A DNA stretch of 64,000 nucleotides from Verrucomicrobiota bacterium (GTDB lineage: Bacteria > Verrucomicrobiota > Verrucomicrobiia > CAIQCK01): the NCBI GenBank assembly GCA_016235595.1, contig JACRJX010000018.1, positions 1 to 64,000 of the forward strand, in the 5' to 3' direction. Shown in pieces: positions 25,617-36,000 of this stretch (its first letter is position 1; each line of letters opens with the position of its first letter). The notes below the pieces were generated by a model that was not told where the DNA came from, made no database searches, and saw only the letters and a program-made list of their open reading frames with translations. Both the position numbers and the translations under genes were made by a program.

Positions 25617-27456
25617 CATTGCCATCGGCATTCTTGTTGCCACGGGTGTATTGCTTTACGGGTATACGCTGCCGTTTCCGTTTATCTTCGACGACCACGT
25701 TTACCTGGTGGACAATCCGCTGGTAAAGGACGCGCACAGTTTTGTTTATAATGGTGATTTTGTGGCGTTCTCAACCTACTCCAGAAGGTTGGGGCTGGAT
25801 CCGGATCTCTCCACCAATTTCATTCTGCGGCCGGTGACCTATCTGACCTTCTACATCAATTACGTTATTGATGGAATGAAGCCCAGAGGGTTTCGAGCGG
25901 TCAACATTGCGATCCATTGTGCCAATGCCGCCCTCCTCTTCATGATCCTGTTGCATCTCCTCCGCGCATCGCGGAAATCCGGTTCGTTGACCGCCGTTTC
26001 CGAGGGGTTCATCTCGTTCACCGCTGCGCTCTTCTTCCTGGTGCACCCGCTTCAAACCGAGTCCGTCACCTACGTTGTGCAGCGGTTTACCTCGCTGGCG
26101 GTGTTGTTCTATCTGTTCGTGATCCTGACCTACTTCATTTCATTTTCGACCGCGAACAAGATCACCGCGAGGTTCTTTCGCTGGACATCGGTCGTGGGGA
26201 TGATCATTGGGATGTTGTCGAAAGAAGATTTGTTTACGGCGCCCTTCATGCTGGTTGCCCTGGACTGGCTTGTCATGGGGATCCCGCTGAAGATCGTGTG
26301 GAGACGGACACTTCCGTATTTCTTTTGTCTGCCCATCATCCCCGCGCTCATCGTGGTGACGTCATGGGCTCAGCACAGCGGCGACGCCAGTCTTGCCGCC
26401 GCAGTCAACATCACCAACCCGTATCCCGACCCGGGCTATCCGTACCATTACGCGTTGACCCAACTGAGCGCGGTGCTGACGTATTTGCGGCTGATACTCG
26501 TGCCCTATGGGCAGAACCTGGATTGGGAATACCCTGTGTCGAAGTCATTGTGGGACGCGCAGGTTCTTCCATCAGTGGCAGCCATCGGATTGATCGTTGG
26601 AGGAGCTTGGTGGTGGTATTACAGGCGCCAGGAGGACGCGCGCCGTTCGTTGGCCTTCTGTTCGGTCATTTGGTATTTTGTGACGATCGCGATTTCTTCC
26701 AGTTTCATTCCGCTGCCGGATTTGATGGTGGAACATCGTTGCTACATTGCCTCCATCGGTGCGTTTACGGCATTAGCCTGCTGCATCGACATGGCAAGAA
26801 CGTATTTCGCCGACCGACAGGGCCTTTCAGGTGCCGTCACGGCGTGTGCGGCTGTGTGGATTCTGGCGTTGATTGGAGCCACGGTGGCGCGAAACGAAGT
26901 GTGGCGTTCCGAGATTTCGAACTGGAAGGATGCCATATCCAAAAGCCCCGGGAAGTTCCGGCCCCTTATGAATCTGGGTGTGGCCTATGTCGAGCACGGT
27001 AAGTCTCGCGAAGGTGTTGCGTGTTTTCGAAAAGCGCTCCAAATAGAACCGGCCCTGATCAGTGGCTACGAGAACCTCGCGACCGTGGAAAACACATTGG
27101 GCAATTTTGGAGAAGCTCTCATCGTCACGCAAGTGGGGCTGAAGTGTGCTCCCCAGAGTGTTAAATTGCATTTCAATCAGGCGGTGGCATACAATGGACT
27201 CGGACAAACACACAAGAGTGTCGAGTGGTTCAAGAAGTCGATTGAACTTTCCCCCACACACAAACAGTCTCATCTTGCGTTGGGCATGCTTTACGCCAAC
27301 CTGAAACAATATGACAGGGCATTGAAACATTACAAAATCGCCGCAACGCTTCCAACATTTCGGCAGTTTGATGCGCAACTGCGCTACAATATTGCGCAAA
27401 TCGAACGGATGGTTCGCCAGCATGCCGGTCCGCCGATGGCGATGAGCGGCCAATGA
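25594..27456 (+). CDS. Polytopic membrane protein with C-terminal TPRs (TMTC/PMT-like)
   Basis: 620 aa. About ten membrane helices fill residues 8-430. The first loop carries FIFDDHVYLVDNP, like the acidic catalytic loop of O-mannosyltransferases and TMTC-type enzymes, followed by HCANAALLF and FFLVHPLQTESVTYVVQR. The C-terminal 180 residues are TPRs (SREGVACFRKALQIEP, HKSVEWFKKSIELSPTHKQSH shown in part). Enzymes of this class use lipid-linked sugars, which the upstream glycosyltransferase could make. Activity as a glycosyltransferase is inferred from the topology and loop only. ATG 25594 lies within the preceding gene. Confidence 0.8.
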   Translation: MINLRFPSIAIGILVATGVLLYGYTLPFPFIFDDHVYLVDNPLVKDAHSFVYNGDFVAFSTYSRRLGLDPDLSTNFILRPVTYLTFYINYVIDGMKPRGFRAVNIAIHCANAALLFMILLHLLRASRKSGSLTAVSEGFISFTAALFFLVHPLQTESVTYVVQRFTSLAVLFYLFVILTYFISFSTANKITARFFRWTSVVGMIIGMLSKEDLFTAPFMLVALDWLVMGIPLKIVWRRTLPYFFCLPIIPALIVVTSWAQHSGDASLAAAVNITNPYPDPGYPYHYALTQLSAVLTYLRLILVPYGQNLDWEYPVSKSLWDAQVLPSVAAIGLIVGGAWWWYYRRQEDARRSLAFCSVIWYFVTIAISSSFIPLPDLMVEHRCYIASIGAFTALACCIDMARTYFADRQGLSGAVTACAAVWILALIGATVARNEVWRSEISNWKDAISKSPGKFRPLMNLGVAYVEHGKSREGVACFRKALQIEPALISGYENLATVENTLGNFGEALIVTQVGLKCAPQSVKLHFNQAVAYNGLGQTHKSVEWFKKSIELSPTHKQSHLALGMLYANLKQYDRALKHYKIAATLPTFRQFDAQLRYNIAQIERMVRQHAGPPMAMSGQ

Positions 27457-27506
27457 GCGTGGGAATCCCAATTTGGCATATCTTTTTTTCTGTGCGCGTC
27501 TGACAG

Positions 27507-28262
27507 ATGGAAGCGAATGAATACCATGCAATGTTTGCGGCGGAAGATCACCATTGGTGGTATGTGGGGCTTCATGATCTTGTCATTCATTCTGTCCAGG
27601 GTGAATCTGCCTGGTTGAAACGTCCGTTGGATATCCTGGACGCTGGCTGCGGCACAGGACGGCTGTGCCAGCTTATGCAGTCGTTTGGTCCGGTCACCGG
27701 CTGTGACATGCATCCGCTGGCATTGGAGGCGACTGCCAGACGCGGCATTGCCCGGGTACTGCATTGTGATTTGGCGACGGACGATCTGAAGGCTGAGGCA
27801 TACGACCTGATCACGTGTATGGATGTGTTGTATCACCGCGGCGTGACGGATGAAGTAGCGGTGCTGCAAAAGCTGCGTCGGAGCCTGAGGAAGGGAGGTC
27901 TCCTCGTGGTTCAGACGGCGGCCTTCGAATCACTCAGGGGATCCCACGACGTGGCCGTTCATACCCGCCGCCGCTACCGGCGGGGCGAGGTTGTGCGGTT
28001 GCTCGAACGCGCGGGTTTTACGGTTGAATTTGCGTCCTACCGCCTGCTGCTGGCGTTCCTGCCTGCGCTGATGTGGCGTTGCTTCACGCGCCTGTTCCCG
28101 ACGCACTCAGGCAATGGCAAGACGCTCTCGGATATTGCCATGTCTGTGCCTCCCCTGATGAATCAACTGCTGGCAGCCGGTGTGAAGATGGAGAACCTCC
28201 TCTTGGTCACCGGCGTTCGTCTTCCCCTTGGAACATCAGTGTTTGCAATTGCCAGGAAGTAG
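27507..28262 (+). CDS. Class I SAM-dependent methyltransferase
   Basis: 251 aa. The family opening EYHAMFAAEDHHWWYVGL is followed by motif I ILDAGCGTGRLCQLM (about residues 39-53), an acidic residue in GCDMHPLALEA, and DLITCMDVLYH. This small-molecule methyltransferase clade often sits in glycan and polyketide clusters; the acceptor is unknown. No clear Shine-Dalgarno precedes the ATG. It converges on the epimerase with one base between stops. Confidence 0.85.
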   Translation: MEANEYHAMFAAEDHHWWYVGLHDLVIHSVQGESAWLKRPLDILDAGCGTGRLCQLMQSFGPVTGCDMHPLALEATARRGIARVLHCDLATDDLKAEAYDLITCMDVLYHRGVTDEVAVLQKLRRSLRKGGLLVVQTAAFESLRGSHDVAVHTRRRYRRGEVVRLLERAGFTVEFASYRLLLAFLPALMWRCFTRLFPTHSGNGKTLSDIAMSVPPLMNQLLAAGVKMENLLLVTGVRLPLGTSVFAIARK

Positions 28263-28263
28263 A

Positions 28264-29271
28264 TCAACCCCAATACGCTTCTTTGTGGAGGCGGTAATAC
28301 TCAAGGCTTCGCGCCAGTCCTTCGCGCAGGTTCACCTTGGGACGCCAACCGAGGTCGGTCGCAATCTTCTGGAAGTCGCTGTAGTAATCGCCGATGTCAA
28401 TCTTCTTAAGCTCATCACTGAACGGCACAGTCTCATATCGGCCGGTGGCGTTGGTTTCGACAAGAAGCGCAGCTAGATCTTTGAGCGAAGTCACCTCCGC
28501 GCTGCCGAGATTGTAAACCTTCCCGACAGCCTTGTCAGAGGAAGCCGCCAGCAGCATGGCATCCACGACATCATCCACATAATTGAAATCGCGGCGCTGT
28601 GTGCCGTCGCCGAATACCTGGATGGGGTGCCCTTCGATAATCTGCCGCAGCCAGATGCCCAGGAAGGTCTGACGCGCGTCCTTGACGCGCATCCGGGGGC
28701 CGTAAGTGTTGGTCAGTCGCAGGACGCAGCAGCGAACCCCGTAAACCGTGCAATAGAGCAGGTGATACATTTCGCCCGCGATTTTGTTGATGCCGTTTAC
28801 GTCCACAGGATGCAGAGGATGCGCCTCATCCACCGGGAAGTATGTGGGTTTTCCGTAAATCTGGCGCGTCCCGGCAAAAACGATGCGTATGGCGGGGTTC
28901 ACATGCCTGCACGTCTCCAAAATTGAGAGCTGGGACTTGCAGTTGATTTCCAGATCCACTTCCGGCTCCCGCATCGAGTCCAGATGACTGGTTTGTCCCG
29001 CGAGGTTGAACAACAGGTCCTGTCCTTCCACAAGATGCCGCATGGCGTAAGGATCGCGAACATCCGAAATGTTTACACACACGCGATCCCGGATGTCTCC
29101 GATGTTGAAGAGGTTACCGCCGTACTCCGGAATGAGGCTGTCCACCAGGGTGACTCGCGCGCCCAAGTCGAGTAATCGGTGGGCGAGGTTGGATCCAATA
29201 AAACCCAGCCCGCCCGTGATGATGACCTGCCGATTCCGGAAGAAAAGCTCCGTTGTTTCGTGACTGTTCAT
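28264..29271 (-). CDS. NAD-dependent epimerase/dehydratase (extended SDR) with Tyr-to-Asn active-site change
   Basis: 335 aa. The Rossmann motif GGLGFIGSNL (residues 20-29) binds NAD, and AGTRQIYGKP and RRDFNYVDDVVDAML are typical of nucleotide-sugar epimerases. The catalytic YxxxK is read here as NGINK: Asn159 replaces Tyr and Lys163 is kept. Enzymes with this change may use another acid/base or catalyse a different step. It probably acts on a nucleotide sugar supplied to the neighbouring glycan genes. It is convergent with the methyltransferase. Confidence 0.88.
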   Translation of the reverse strand: MNSHETTELFFRNRQVIITGGLGFIGSNLAHRLLDLGARVTLVDSLIPEYGGNLFNIGDIRDRVCVNISDVRDPYAMRHLVEGQDLLFNLAGQTSHLDSMREPEVDLEINCKSQLSILETCRHVNPAIRIVFAGTRQIYGKPTYFPVDEAHPLHPVDVNGINKIAGEMYHLLYCTVYGVRCCVLRLTNTYGPRMRVKDARQTFLGIWLRQIIEGHPIQVFGDGTQRRDFNYVDDVVDAMLLAASSDKAVGKVYNLGSAEVTSLKDLAALLVETNATGRYETVPFSDELKKIDIGDYYSDFQKIATDLGWRPKVNLREGLARSLEYYRLHKEAYWG

Positions 29272-29405
29272 CGTTGGGTTCTGCGCGTTGTGGCTGAACG
29301 GCTGTCATTGTAACGACGTGCCAGAGCGAAAACAAGCGGCAACGCTGTGATCCTGCCTTGCAGTTCTGGGCCGGTGGTTACACCGTTTTCCTCGTGTTTT
29401 ATCGC

Positions 29406-29433
29406 TTGTATCATGGCGATGGCTTTGTTATAC
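29406..29433 (+). promoter_or_regulatory. Candidate promoter of small exported protein
   Basis: TTGTAT (29406-29411), 16-nt spacer, TTATAC (29428-29433). It precedes the strong ribosome binding site by about 40 nt. Confidence 0.4.
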
Positions 29434-29484
29434 GGCCTGTTTGCAGAGTGTTAGCAACCAATTAACCCAATGGAGGAGCAAGCA

Positions 29485-29838
29485 ATGAAGAAGTTGTGGA
29501 CTGTAGCTGGATTATCGTTGATCGCTGCCGTGGCCATGGTCGTTTCCGCGTCTGCTGCGGAAAAGGATGGAAAGGCCGCGGACAAGCCGAAGCCCCATCA
29601 GATCACAGGCGAAGTGTGCGCGATCAGCGCGGACTGCATCACCCTCAAGAGCAAGAAGGAGGGTGAGGTCAAGATCGAGTTGACCAAGGGCACTGTTTTC
29701 GGCACGAAGGCGGAACCGAAGAAGTGCGATGACTTCAAGGTTGGTGACAAGGTTGTGGTTTTCTACAAGGAAGGCGATGGCAAGAAGTGCGCAGTGGCCG
29801 TTCGCGTTCCCGCACCGAAGAAAGCACCGAAGAAGTAA
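29485..29838 (+). CDS. Small exported Lys-rich protein, DUF5666-like
   Basis: 117 aa. A textbook signal peptide (MKKLWTVAGLSLIAAVAM... ASAAE, cut near residue 25) leads to a small beta-rich domain: HQITGEVCAISADCITLKS, EVKIELTKGTVF, VGDKVVVFYKEGDGKKCAVAVRV. It has four Cys in the mature part, and a basic KKAPKK tail. The fold recalls small OB-like exported domains of unknown function. GGAGGAG lies 6 nt before ATG 29485, which decides this start over GTG/ATG codons upstream. It is monocistronic, with its own terminator. Confidence 0.75.
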   Translation: MKKLWTVAGLSLIAAVAMVVSASAAEKDGKAADKPKPHQITGEVCAISADCITLKSKKEGEVKIELTKGTVFGTKAEPKKCDDFKVGDKVVVFYKEGDGKKCAVAVRVPAPKKAPKK

Positions 29839-29878
29839 TCGGCGTCACTGACAACAGCAGATATGTTTTTGGGGAAAA

Positions 29879-29906
29879 GGGAGACCGGATTTCGGTCTCC
29901 CTTTTT
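29879..29906 (+). terminator. Intrinsic terminator
   Basis: GGGAGACC (29879-29886), a 7-nt loop, GGTCTCCC (29894-29901) and TTTTT. It follows the small exported protein by 40 nt. Confidence 0.92.
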
Positions 29907-29952
29907 CTTTGGAAACGAGATTCGGTTTGCATCCGATGCACGGCGGCGTTAA

Positions 29953-32900
29953 TTGCAGAGTGTGCATTCTTTGCGCGTCGGATCATTTCCCGCTTTGGAG
30001 AGCGCGCTCGGCGACCATATCGCCGAGGTGAAGCGACTTCATGGCCCGCTGGCGCCCGTCGTCATTGTTGTGCCCACCGCGCTACTGAGACTCCATCTGC
30101 GGCGGAGCTTCTGTGACCACGTCAACGTTCGCTTTTTCACGCTGGCCGACCTGATTCGCGAAGCCGCGCAGGACAGCAGACCTTTGCCGCCGTTTGCAGA
30201 CGAACTGATCGCGGAAGCCCTTATCGCAGACAAGGTTAGCGAAGGCGATTACTTCCAACCGGTGAAGTCGAGCACGGGTTTTTGCCAATGCCTGTTGGCG
30301 ACCATCCGTGACCTGAAGGAGGCGTGTATCAGCCCGGACGAACTCGGACGGGCTGCTATTGCGGGAGGTTTGTCCAAGGAGAAACTTTCCCAACTCGGCG
30401 CGCTCTATGCCGCGTACGAAGAAGCGTTGAGGGGTCACGGCGTGTGCGATGACGCGGACAGGCTCGCCGAGGCGGTGAAGAGAATTTGGGCTTCCGGGTT
30501 CTCAGTTTCGGGTTTTCAGCCGAAGGAGTTGTGCTTCTACGGCTTCTACGATTTCAACCACCTCCAGCGCCGGCTGGTGGGTGCGCTTGCGAAACGTTGT
30601 GCGCTGGCGGTCTTCGTGCCGTGGCTCGATGAAAAGGCTTTCGAATTTGCGAAGCCAACCGTGGAGTGGATGGAAGGGTTGCTCAAGGTGAAACGCCAGA
30701 CGGCTGCGGAATCGGCAACCCACAATCGGCGATTGTCCGTCGTTTCCGCTCCGGGCGAGGCGCGTGAATGCCGCGAGATCCTTCGCGAAGCCCTGGCCTT
30801 CGCACATGAAAAGCCCGGTCGTTCACTGCACGAAGTCGCCGTGCTCGCGCGCAGCGATGAACCCTACGGGTCGATCCTGCGCGACCTTGCCACGGCGCGC
30901 GGCTGGCCGCTGCACCTGGCGATGGGGCGTGCGCCGCTCGAAGCCGTCGAGCCGCGTTTGTTGCTGCTGTTGCTCGACATTGCCACCAACGATTTCGCGC
31001 GTTCCAAGGTTGTGGAGTTTGCCGCGCTTCTGCCCGGGACAAGCTCGCGCGCCACGGAGTGGGACCAACTCAGTGCCGAACTCGGCATCGTGGCCGGCGC
31101 GAGTGTCTGGCGGGATCGCGTCCGCTCGCGGATCAAGCAGCTTCAGATGGATCAATCCCATCCGGACGAATCGAAGGCGGCGGTGGCAGGTCGTGCGTTG
31201 ATGGTGGCGCGCGAACTGGGCGAATTTATTGAGACGCTCAAGCGCGCGGCGGGGCGGTTGCCGGAAGAAGGCAAATGGTCCGAATTCACGGCTGCGACGT
31301 TGGTGTCGGCAAAGGAGTTGTTGCCGGACTCGCCGGAGCGGGAAGTGGTGTTCGATCAACTGCGCACGCTCGATGCACTGGACGACTATCAGGCATCGGT
31401 GGATCTGGAGAAGTTCGCTCTTTATGCGCGGAAGGCTTTCGAGGCAGCACGACAGCCTGAAGGCGCGTTTCAGGAAGGCGGGCCATTTGTCGGCGGTATC
31501 ATGGCCGCACGCGGCGTGAGGTGGCCGATGGTGATCGTGCCGGGCCTCGTCGAAAAAGGATGGCCGCGCCAGCTTCGGGAAGACCCGATTCTGCTAGACG
31601 ATGAGAGGCGTAAACTGAACACGCATCTGCCATCCGCGGACAATCTGCCTCGCTTGGAAGAGAAGATTGTTCGCGGACGTGATGAGGAGCGGATGCTCTT
31701 TCGGATCGCCTGTGACGCCGCCAGCGAAAGGCTGGTCATCACTTTCCCACGCATTGAGCCAGCGACGGGCCGGTTGCGCGTGCCGTCGGCGCTGTTGTTG
31801 GATGCGCTTGGCGTTGCGAGCGGTACGCTGCTGGAGAGGGATGTGCGTGTCCGCAAGGTGCCGCTCATGCCGTTGGCGCCGGTAGAAGGTGAAGTGCTCG
31901 ACGCGGGCGAGTTTGATTACAGGCTTTTAGACGATTTGCGGCGCAAGGGTGCCGGCGGCGTGAAGCCGCTTCTTGACGCGATGTCGCCGACGCTCGCTCC
32001 GGGGTTGTTATTGGAGCGCACGCGCTGGAGCGGCGGTCGTTGGACAGGTTACGACGGTTGCTTGGAGCGGCCGGAATCGCTGGAAGTGGTGCGGCGTATG
32101 TTTGATCCAACGAAGCACCGTTGGGCCGTATCGCGGCTCGAAGCCTACGCTCGCAGCCCGTTCAGCTTCTTCTTGCGCGAGGTGCTGGGCGTCGAGGAGT
32201 TCGACGAACCGGAGGATGTGGAGGCGATTAGCGCGTTGGACTTCGGCAGTCTTTTTCACGAGCTGCTGAGCAACATCGTCCAACGATTCCAGATGGGAAA
32301 CCTGGTGCCACTGGATCCCGCGCGCAGCGTGGAGAACGAGGTTGTTTTGGATGACGAGGCTGCGCAGGTATTTGCGGAGTTCGCCCAGCGCGGTGTCACC
32401 GGCTATCCGCTCGTGTGGCGGGTGAAGCAGGAGAAGATACGCAGCGATCTACTGCGCTGGCTCGGGTTCGAATACGACAACGCGGCGGGCGGTTTCGCGC
32501 CCGTGGTGACGGAGTGGGCGTTTGGAAAAGCCGCGGACCCGCCGCCGGCACGAATTGCGGTGGATGAAAAAACAACACTGCTGGTGGCAGGGCAGATTGA
32601 CCGCGTGGACCGCGGCCCGCAGGACGAGGTTTTTGTTTTCGATTACAAGACCGGCCGCTCCGACAAGGTGAAGGACGCCAGTTTCTGCCGCGCACGGGCG
32701 CTGCAAATCCCCGTCTACATGCTTGCCACTGAAAGCTTGAACGGCAAGGTGTGCGGCGCGGGCGCTTACTACTTTGCGACACGGCGCGGCGGCTTCGTCA
32801 AGCGAGGCTGGATTCGTGAAGAACTCAAGCCGGCCGAGCCGCGACTGAAGGAAATCCTCGGCGGTTTGGTGCGAAGCATTCTCGCGGGGAAATTCTTCGT

Positions 32901-33063
32901 CACGCCGGACGGCGCGGATGCAGCGGGGACGGCGATGGCCAAGGCGGCGATTGAGACGCTTTGGGAGATGAAGAGTGCTGACGAGTCGATCGCCGATTAT
33001 CTTGCTGCCACCGCGCCGGACGCGCCAGCGGAGGAGCCGAAGGAGGTGGGAAGTAATGAGTAG
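29953..33063 (+). CDS. addB: AddB-like subunit of a helicase-nuclease
   Basis: 1036 aa. The N-terminal region resembles an inactive UvrD-like fold (VVIVVPTALLRLHLRRSF) with no Walker A motif. The C-terminal RecB-family nuclease shows LEAYARSPFSFFLREVLG, LDFGSLFHELL, a metal site in FDYKTGRSDK and RALQIPVYMLA. With the downstream AddA it should resect double-strand breaks for RecA. The Cys that usually begins the AddB Fe-S motif is Ser here and no C-terminal Cys cluster is present. The start is uncertain: TTG 29953 or GTG 29962, neither with a clear ribosome binding site. Confidence 0.83.
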   Translation: MQSVHSLRVGSFPALESALGDHIAEVKRLHGPLAPVVIVVPTALLRLHLRRSFCDHVNVRFFTLADLIREAAQDSRPLPPFADELIAEALIADKVSEGDYFQPVKSSTGFCQCLLATIRDLKEACISPDELGRAAIAGGLSKEKLSQLGALYAAYEEALRGHGVCDDADRLAEAVKRIWASGFSVSGFQPKELCFYGFYDFNHLQRRLVGALAKRCALAVFVPWLDEKAFEFAKPTVEWMEGLLKVKRQTAAESATHNRRLSVVSAPGEARECREILREALAFAHEKPGRSLHEVAVLARSDEPYGSILRDLATARGWPLHLAMGRAPLEAVEPRLLLLLLDIATNDFARSKVVEFAALLPGTSSRATEWDQLSAELGIVAGASVWRDRVRSRIKQLQMDQSHPDESKAAVAGRALMVARELGEFIETLKRAAGRLPEEGKWSEFTAATLVSAKELLPDSPEREVVFDQLRTLDALDDYQASVDLEKFALYARKAFEAARQPEGAFQEGGPFVGGIMAARGVRWPMVIVPGLVEKGWPRQLREDPILLDDERRKLNTHLPSADNLPRLEEKIVRGRDEERMLFRIACDAASERLVITFPRIEPATGRLRVPSALLLDALGVASGTLLERDVRVRKVPLMPLAPVEGEVLDAGEFDYRLLDDLRRKGAGGVKPLLDAMSPTLAPGLLLERTRWSGGRWTGYDGCLERPESLEVVRRMFDPTKHRWAVSRLEAYARSPFSFFLREVLGVEEFDEPEDVEAISALDFGSLFHELLSNIVQRFQMGNLVPLDPARSVENEVVLDDEAAQVFAEFAQRGVTGYPLVWRVKQEKIRSDLLRWLGFEYDNAAGGFAPVVTEWAFGKAADPPPARIAVDEKTTLLVAGQIDRVDRGPQDEVFVFDYKTGRSDKVKDASFCRARALQIPVYMLATESLNGKVCGAGAYYFATRRGGFVKRGWIREELKPAEPRLKEILGGLVRSILAGKFFVTPDGADAAGTAMAKAAIETLWEMKSADESIADYLAATAPDAPAEEPKEVGSNE

Positions 33064-36000
33064 TAAAGCGCCTTCGGCAAAACAGGTTGTGCTACCCGAC
33101 GCTGCAAGTCGGGAAAGGATTGAGACGTCGCTGGACAAGAACGTCCTGGTAGAAGCCGCTGCCGGCACTGGTAAGACCACATTGATGGTCAGGCGCATTC
33201 TTAATCTGGTGGGCGACAAGAAACTGAAGCAGCGGCTGAGCAGGATTGCCGCCATTACGTTCACGGAAAAGGCCGCGGGCGAGTTGAAAATGCGGCTGCG
33301 GGAGGGGATTGAGCATGGCAAGTTCGCGCCAGCCGTGCTGGAGGAACTGGAACAGGCGCAATGCGGCACCATTCATAGTTTCTGCGCCGGCATCCTGCAC
33401 GAGCGGCCGGTTGAGGCGGGTGTGGACCCGGCGTTTCAAGTGGCCGACGCGATGCAGACCGATTTGGTGCAAGAGAAGGTGTGGCAGGATTGGATTGAGA
33501 AGCAGATGGGCGCGGAAGATGACGCAGGGGCTGACGTGCTGACGCGTGCCCTCTACCTCGATATCGAGTTACCCGCGCTTCGATCATTGGCGCAGGCGCT
33601 GGTGGCGCAGCGTGCGCGGTTGAACCGGGAGAACCTGCCGCCGTGCCGCGCGATTGGAGACATACTGCTTGAGGTCGGTCCGGTGATCGAGGCGCTGGTG
33701 AAGCTGACGCCGTCATGCGTTGAGGCGGAGAAAGACACGATGATGCGCCGTATCGCTCCGCTGATGTCGGCCGCGCCAGTATGGGCGGCGTTGACGCCTC
33801 GTGAGCAGGAGCATGTCTTGCTGCGTACGGTGCAGGCCGCGCCCAAGAGTGGCAATTTCGACCGGGTTGGATCGAAGAAAAACTGGTCGGGCGAACGATT
33901 CCTACTTGATGCGCGCGAATTGATGACGCGGCTCGCCGCCCTGTGTGATGAAGCATCGGATGTATTCGTTCGGGGACTGTTGCTCTGGCTGCGTGATTTC
34001 GGGAACGCCTACGCGCAGGAAAAACAGCGCCGCGGGCTGCTTGACTTTGACGATCTGCTGTTGAAGACGCGCGATCTGTTGCGCGACAACCGTGAAGTGA
34101 GAGGGATGTTTCAGCGTCGGTTCGAGCGTCTGCTGGTCGATGAGTTTCAAGACACGGACCCCGTACAGGTGGAGATCGTGTTCTTCCTTGCGGAAAAAGA
34201 GCCGAAAGCGAAGCAATGGCATGAGGTGAAGCTCGCACCGGGCAAGCTGTTTGTCGTCGGTGATCCCAAGCAAAGCGTCTATCGGTTTCGCGGCGCTGAC
34301 ATCGAGATTTACCACGCGGCGAAGGAATTGTTGGGCGTGCAGGGAGAACTCGGCAGCATCAGCACCAGCTTTCGCATGATGTCGCCACTCATTGATTGGG
34401 TGAACGATGTGTTTGCGCGACTCATTCAGCCGCCGGCAGCAGGCACGGCCTACCAGCCAGCCTACGTGAAGCTTGATACGCATCCGCAGTTGCGGAGCGA
34501 TTCGCGGCGGCTGTTGCTGCTCGGCCCGACGCCGCAGGAGATCGGGGAACTTGGCGAAAAACCGAGTGTGGACGATTTGCGGCGGGTCGAGGCACATGCG
34601 GTGTCGCAGTTGCTTCGCCATCTGCACGGCAACGCTGAACGTCCGGTGACATTCCGCGACGAGGACGACAACCTGCAACGTCGCGCGCCGCTGTGGTCGG
34701 ATTTTGCGGTGTTGCTGCGGAACTATACGGCGTTGGATCTTTACGAGCGAGTGTTCGAGGATCATGACATTCCATTCCTGGTCGAGGGGGGCAAGGACTA
34801 CTTCCAGCGGCCAGAAGTGCGCGCGGTCTGCGCGTTGCTGCTGGCGTTGGACAACCCAGCCAACAAGATTGAGTTGGTCAGCGTGCTGCGCTCGCCGCTT
34901 TTTGGTGTGAGCGACGACGACTTGGTATTGTGGCGGCGAGGGCAGGACAGGCCGCTCGATTACCTGGTGGACCCATGCCGAGACGACGGAACGATCGCCA
35001 CGGCTTTCCGTCTGTTGCGGGAACTGCATGAGGAGCGGAACCGCTACAGCTACGCGGCATTCCTGGAGCGATGCTACGAGAGACTGAAAATCCCTGAACG
35101 GTTTCTGCTGCGTCCGCAAGGCGAGCAACGCGTCGCAAACCTCTACAAGCTCGTGGATACCGCGCGCGCCGTGCAGAGCATCGAGGGCATGAGCCTGCGC
35201 GGGCTGGCGCGGCATCTTCGCGACATTGCCATCGAGCGCGCTGAAGAAGGCCAGTCACCCACGACGGAACAGGAAAAGGGCAGGGACGATGCGGTGAGGA
35301 TACTCACCATCCACAAAGCGAAAGGGTTGGAGTGGGGAATTGTTGCGCTGGCAGACATGGTGCGCGAGGGACGCGGTGGACAGGACATGGTGTTGGCAGG
35401 GCCAGTCACGCGGCGCCCGGAAGCGCGGTTGTCTGGACTGAGAAGTGCGGGCTTCAACGCCGCGCGCGAGGAGGAACGCAAGCGCCAGGACGCGGAGGAA
35501 CGGCGGTTGCTTTACGTGGCTTGCACACGCGCGCGCGATTGGTTTGTTCTGCCGCAGTTGGCGAAGCGCGGCGAGTATACGAGGATCCTGGCTGAGGCGT
35601 TCGATCCGCAGACGGTTGGTGGCGTTGCGATGGTAGACCGCGCGAAGCTTGCGATCCCGGCGACGCGTGGACAACCCGTGCAGGTTGGACTGGGTGAGCC
35701 GGACAAACAGGAACGAGCCGCGGTGGAGGGACTTCTGGCCGGGCGCGCAGCATGGATGGCGGAGCGGGAGAACAGCAAGGCTTCCTTGTTTGCCGGCGTG
35801 AAGAAACGCACACCGTCGAGTGTGGGCGAACGGGAACATTTCCATGAAGCAGTGGAGACAACGGTTGTGGGTGGGGGCATCGAGATGGGCCGCGGCGTCC
35901 ACGAGGCACTGGCGCGATGCGATTTGCGCGACGTCGAGGCGGCGGTGGAACTGTTCGTGCCTGGCGAGAAGTTCATCCGGACGGCGTTGACGCACGATTT

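Noticed and set aside
33902..35215. 437-aa minus-strand reading frame
   Set aside because: Antisense to the helicase motifs of addA.
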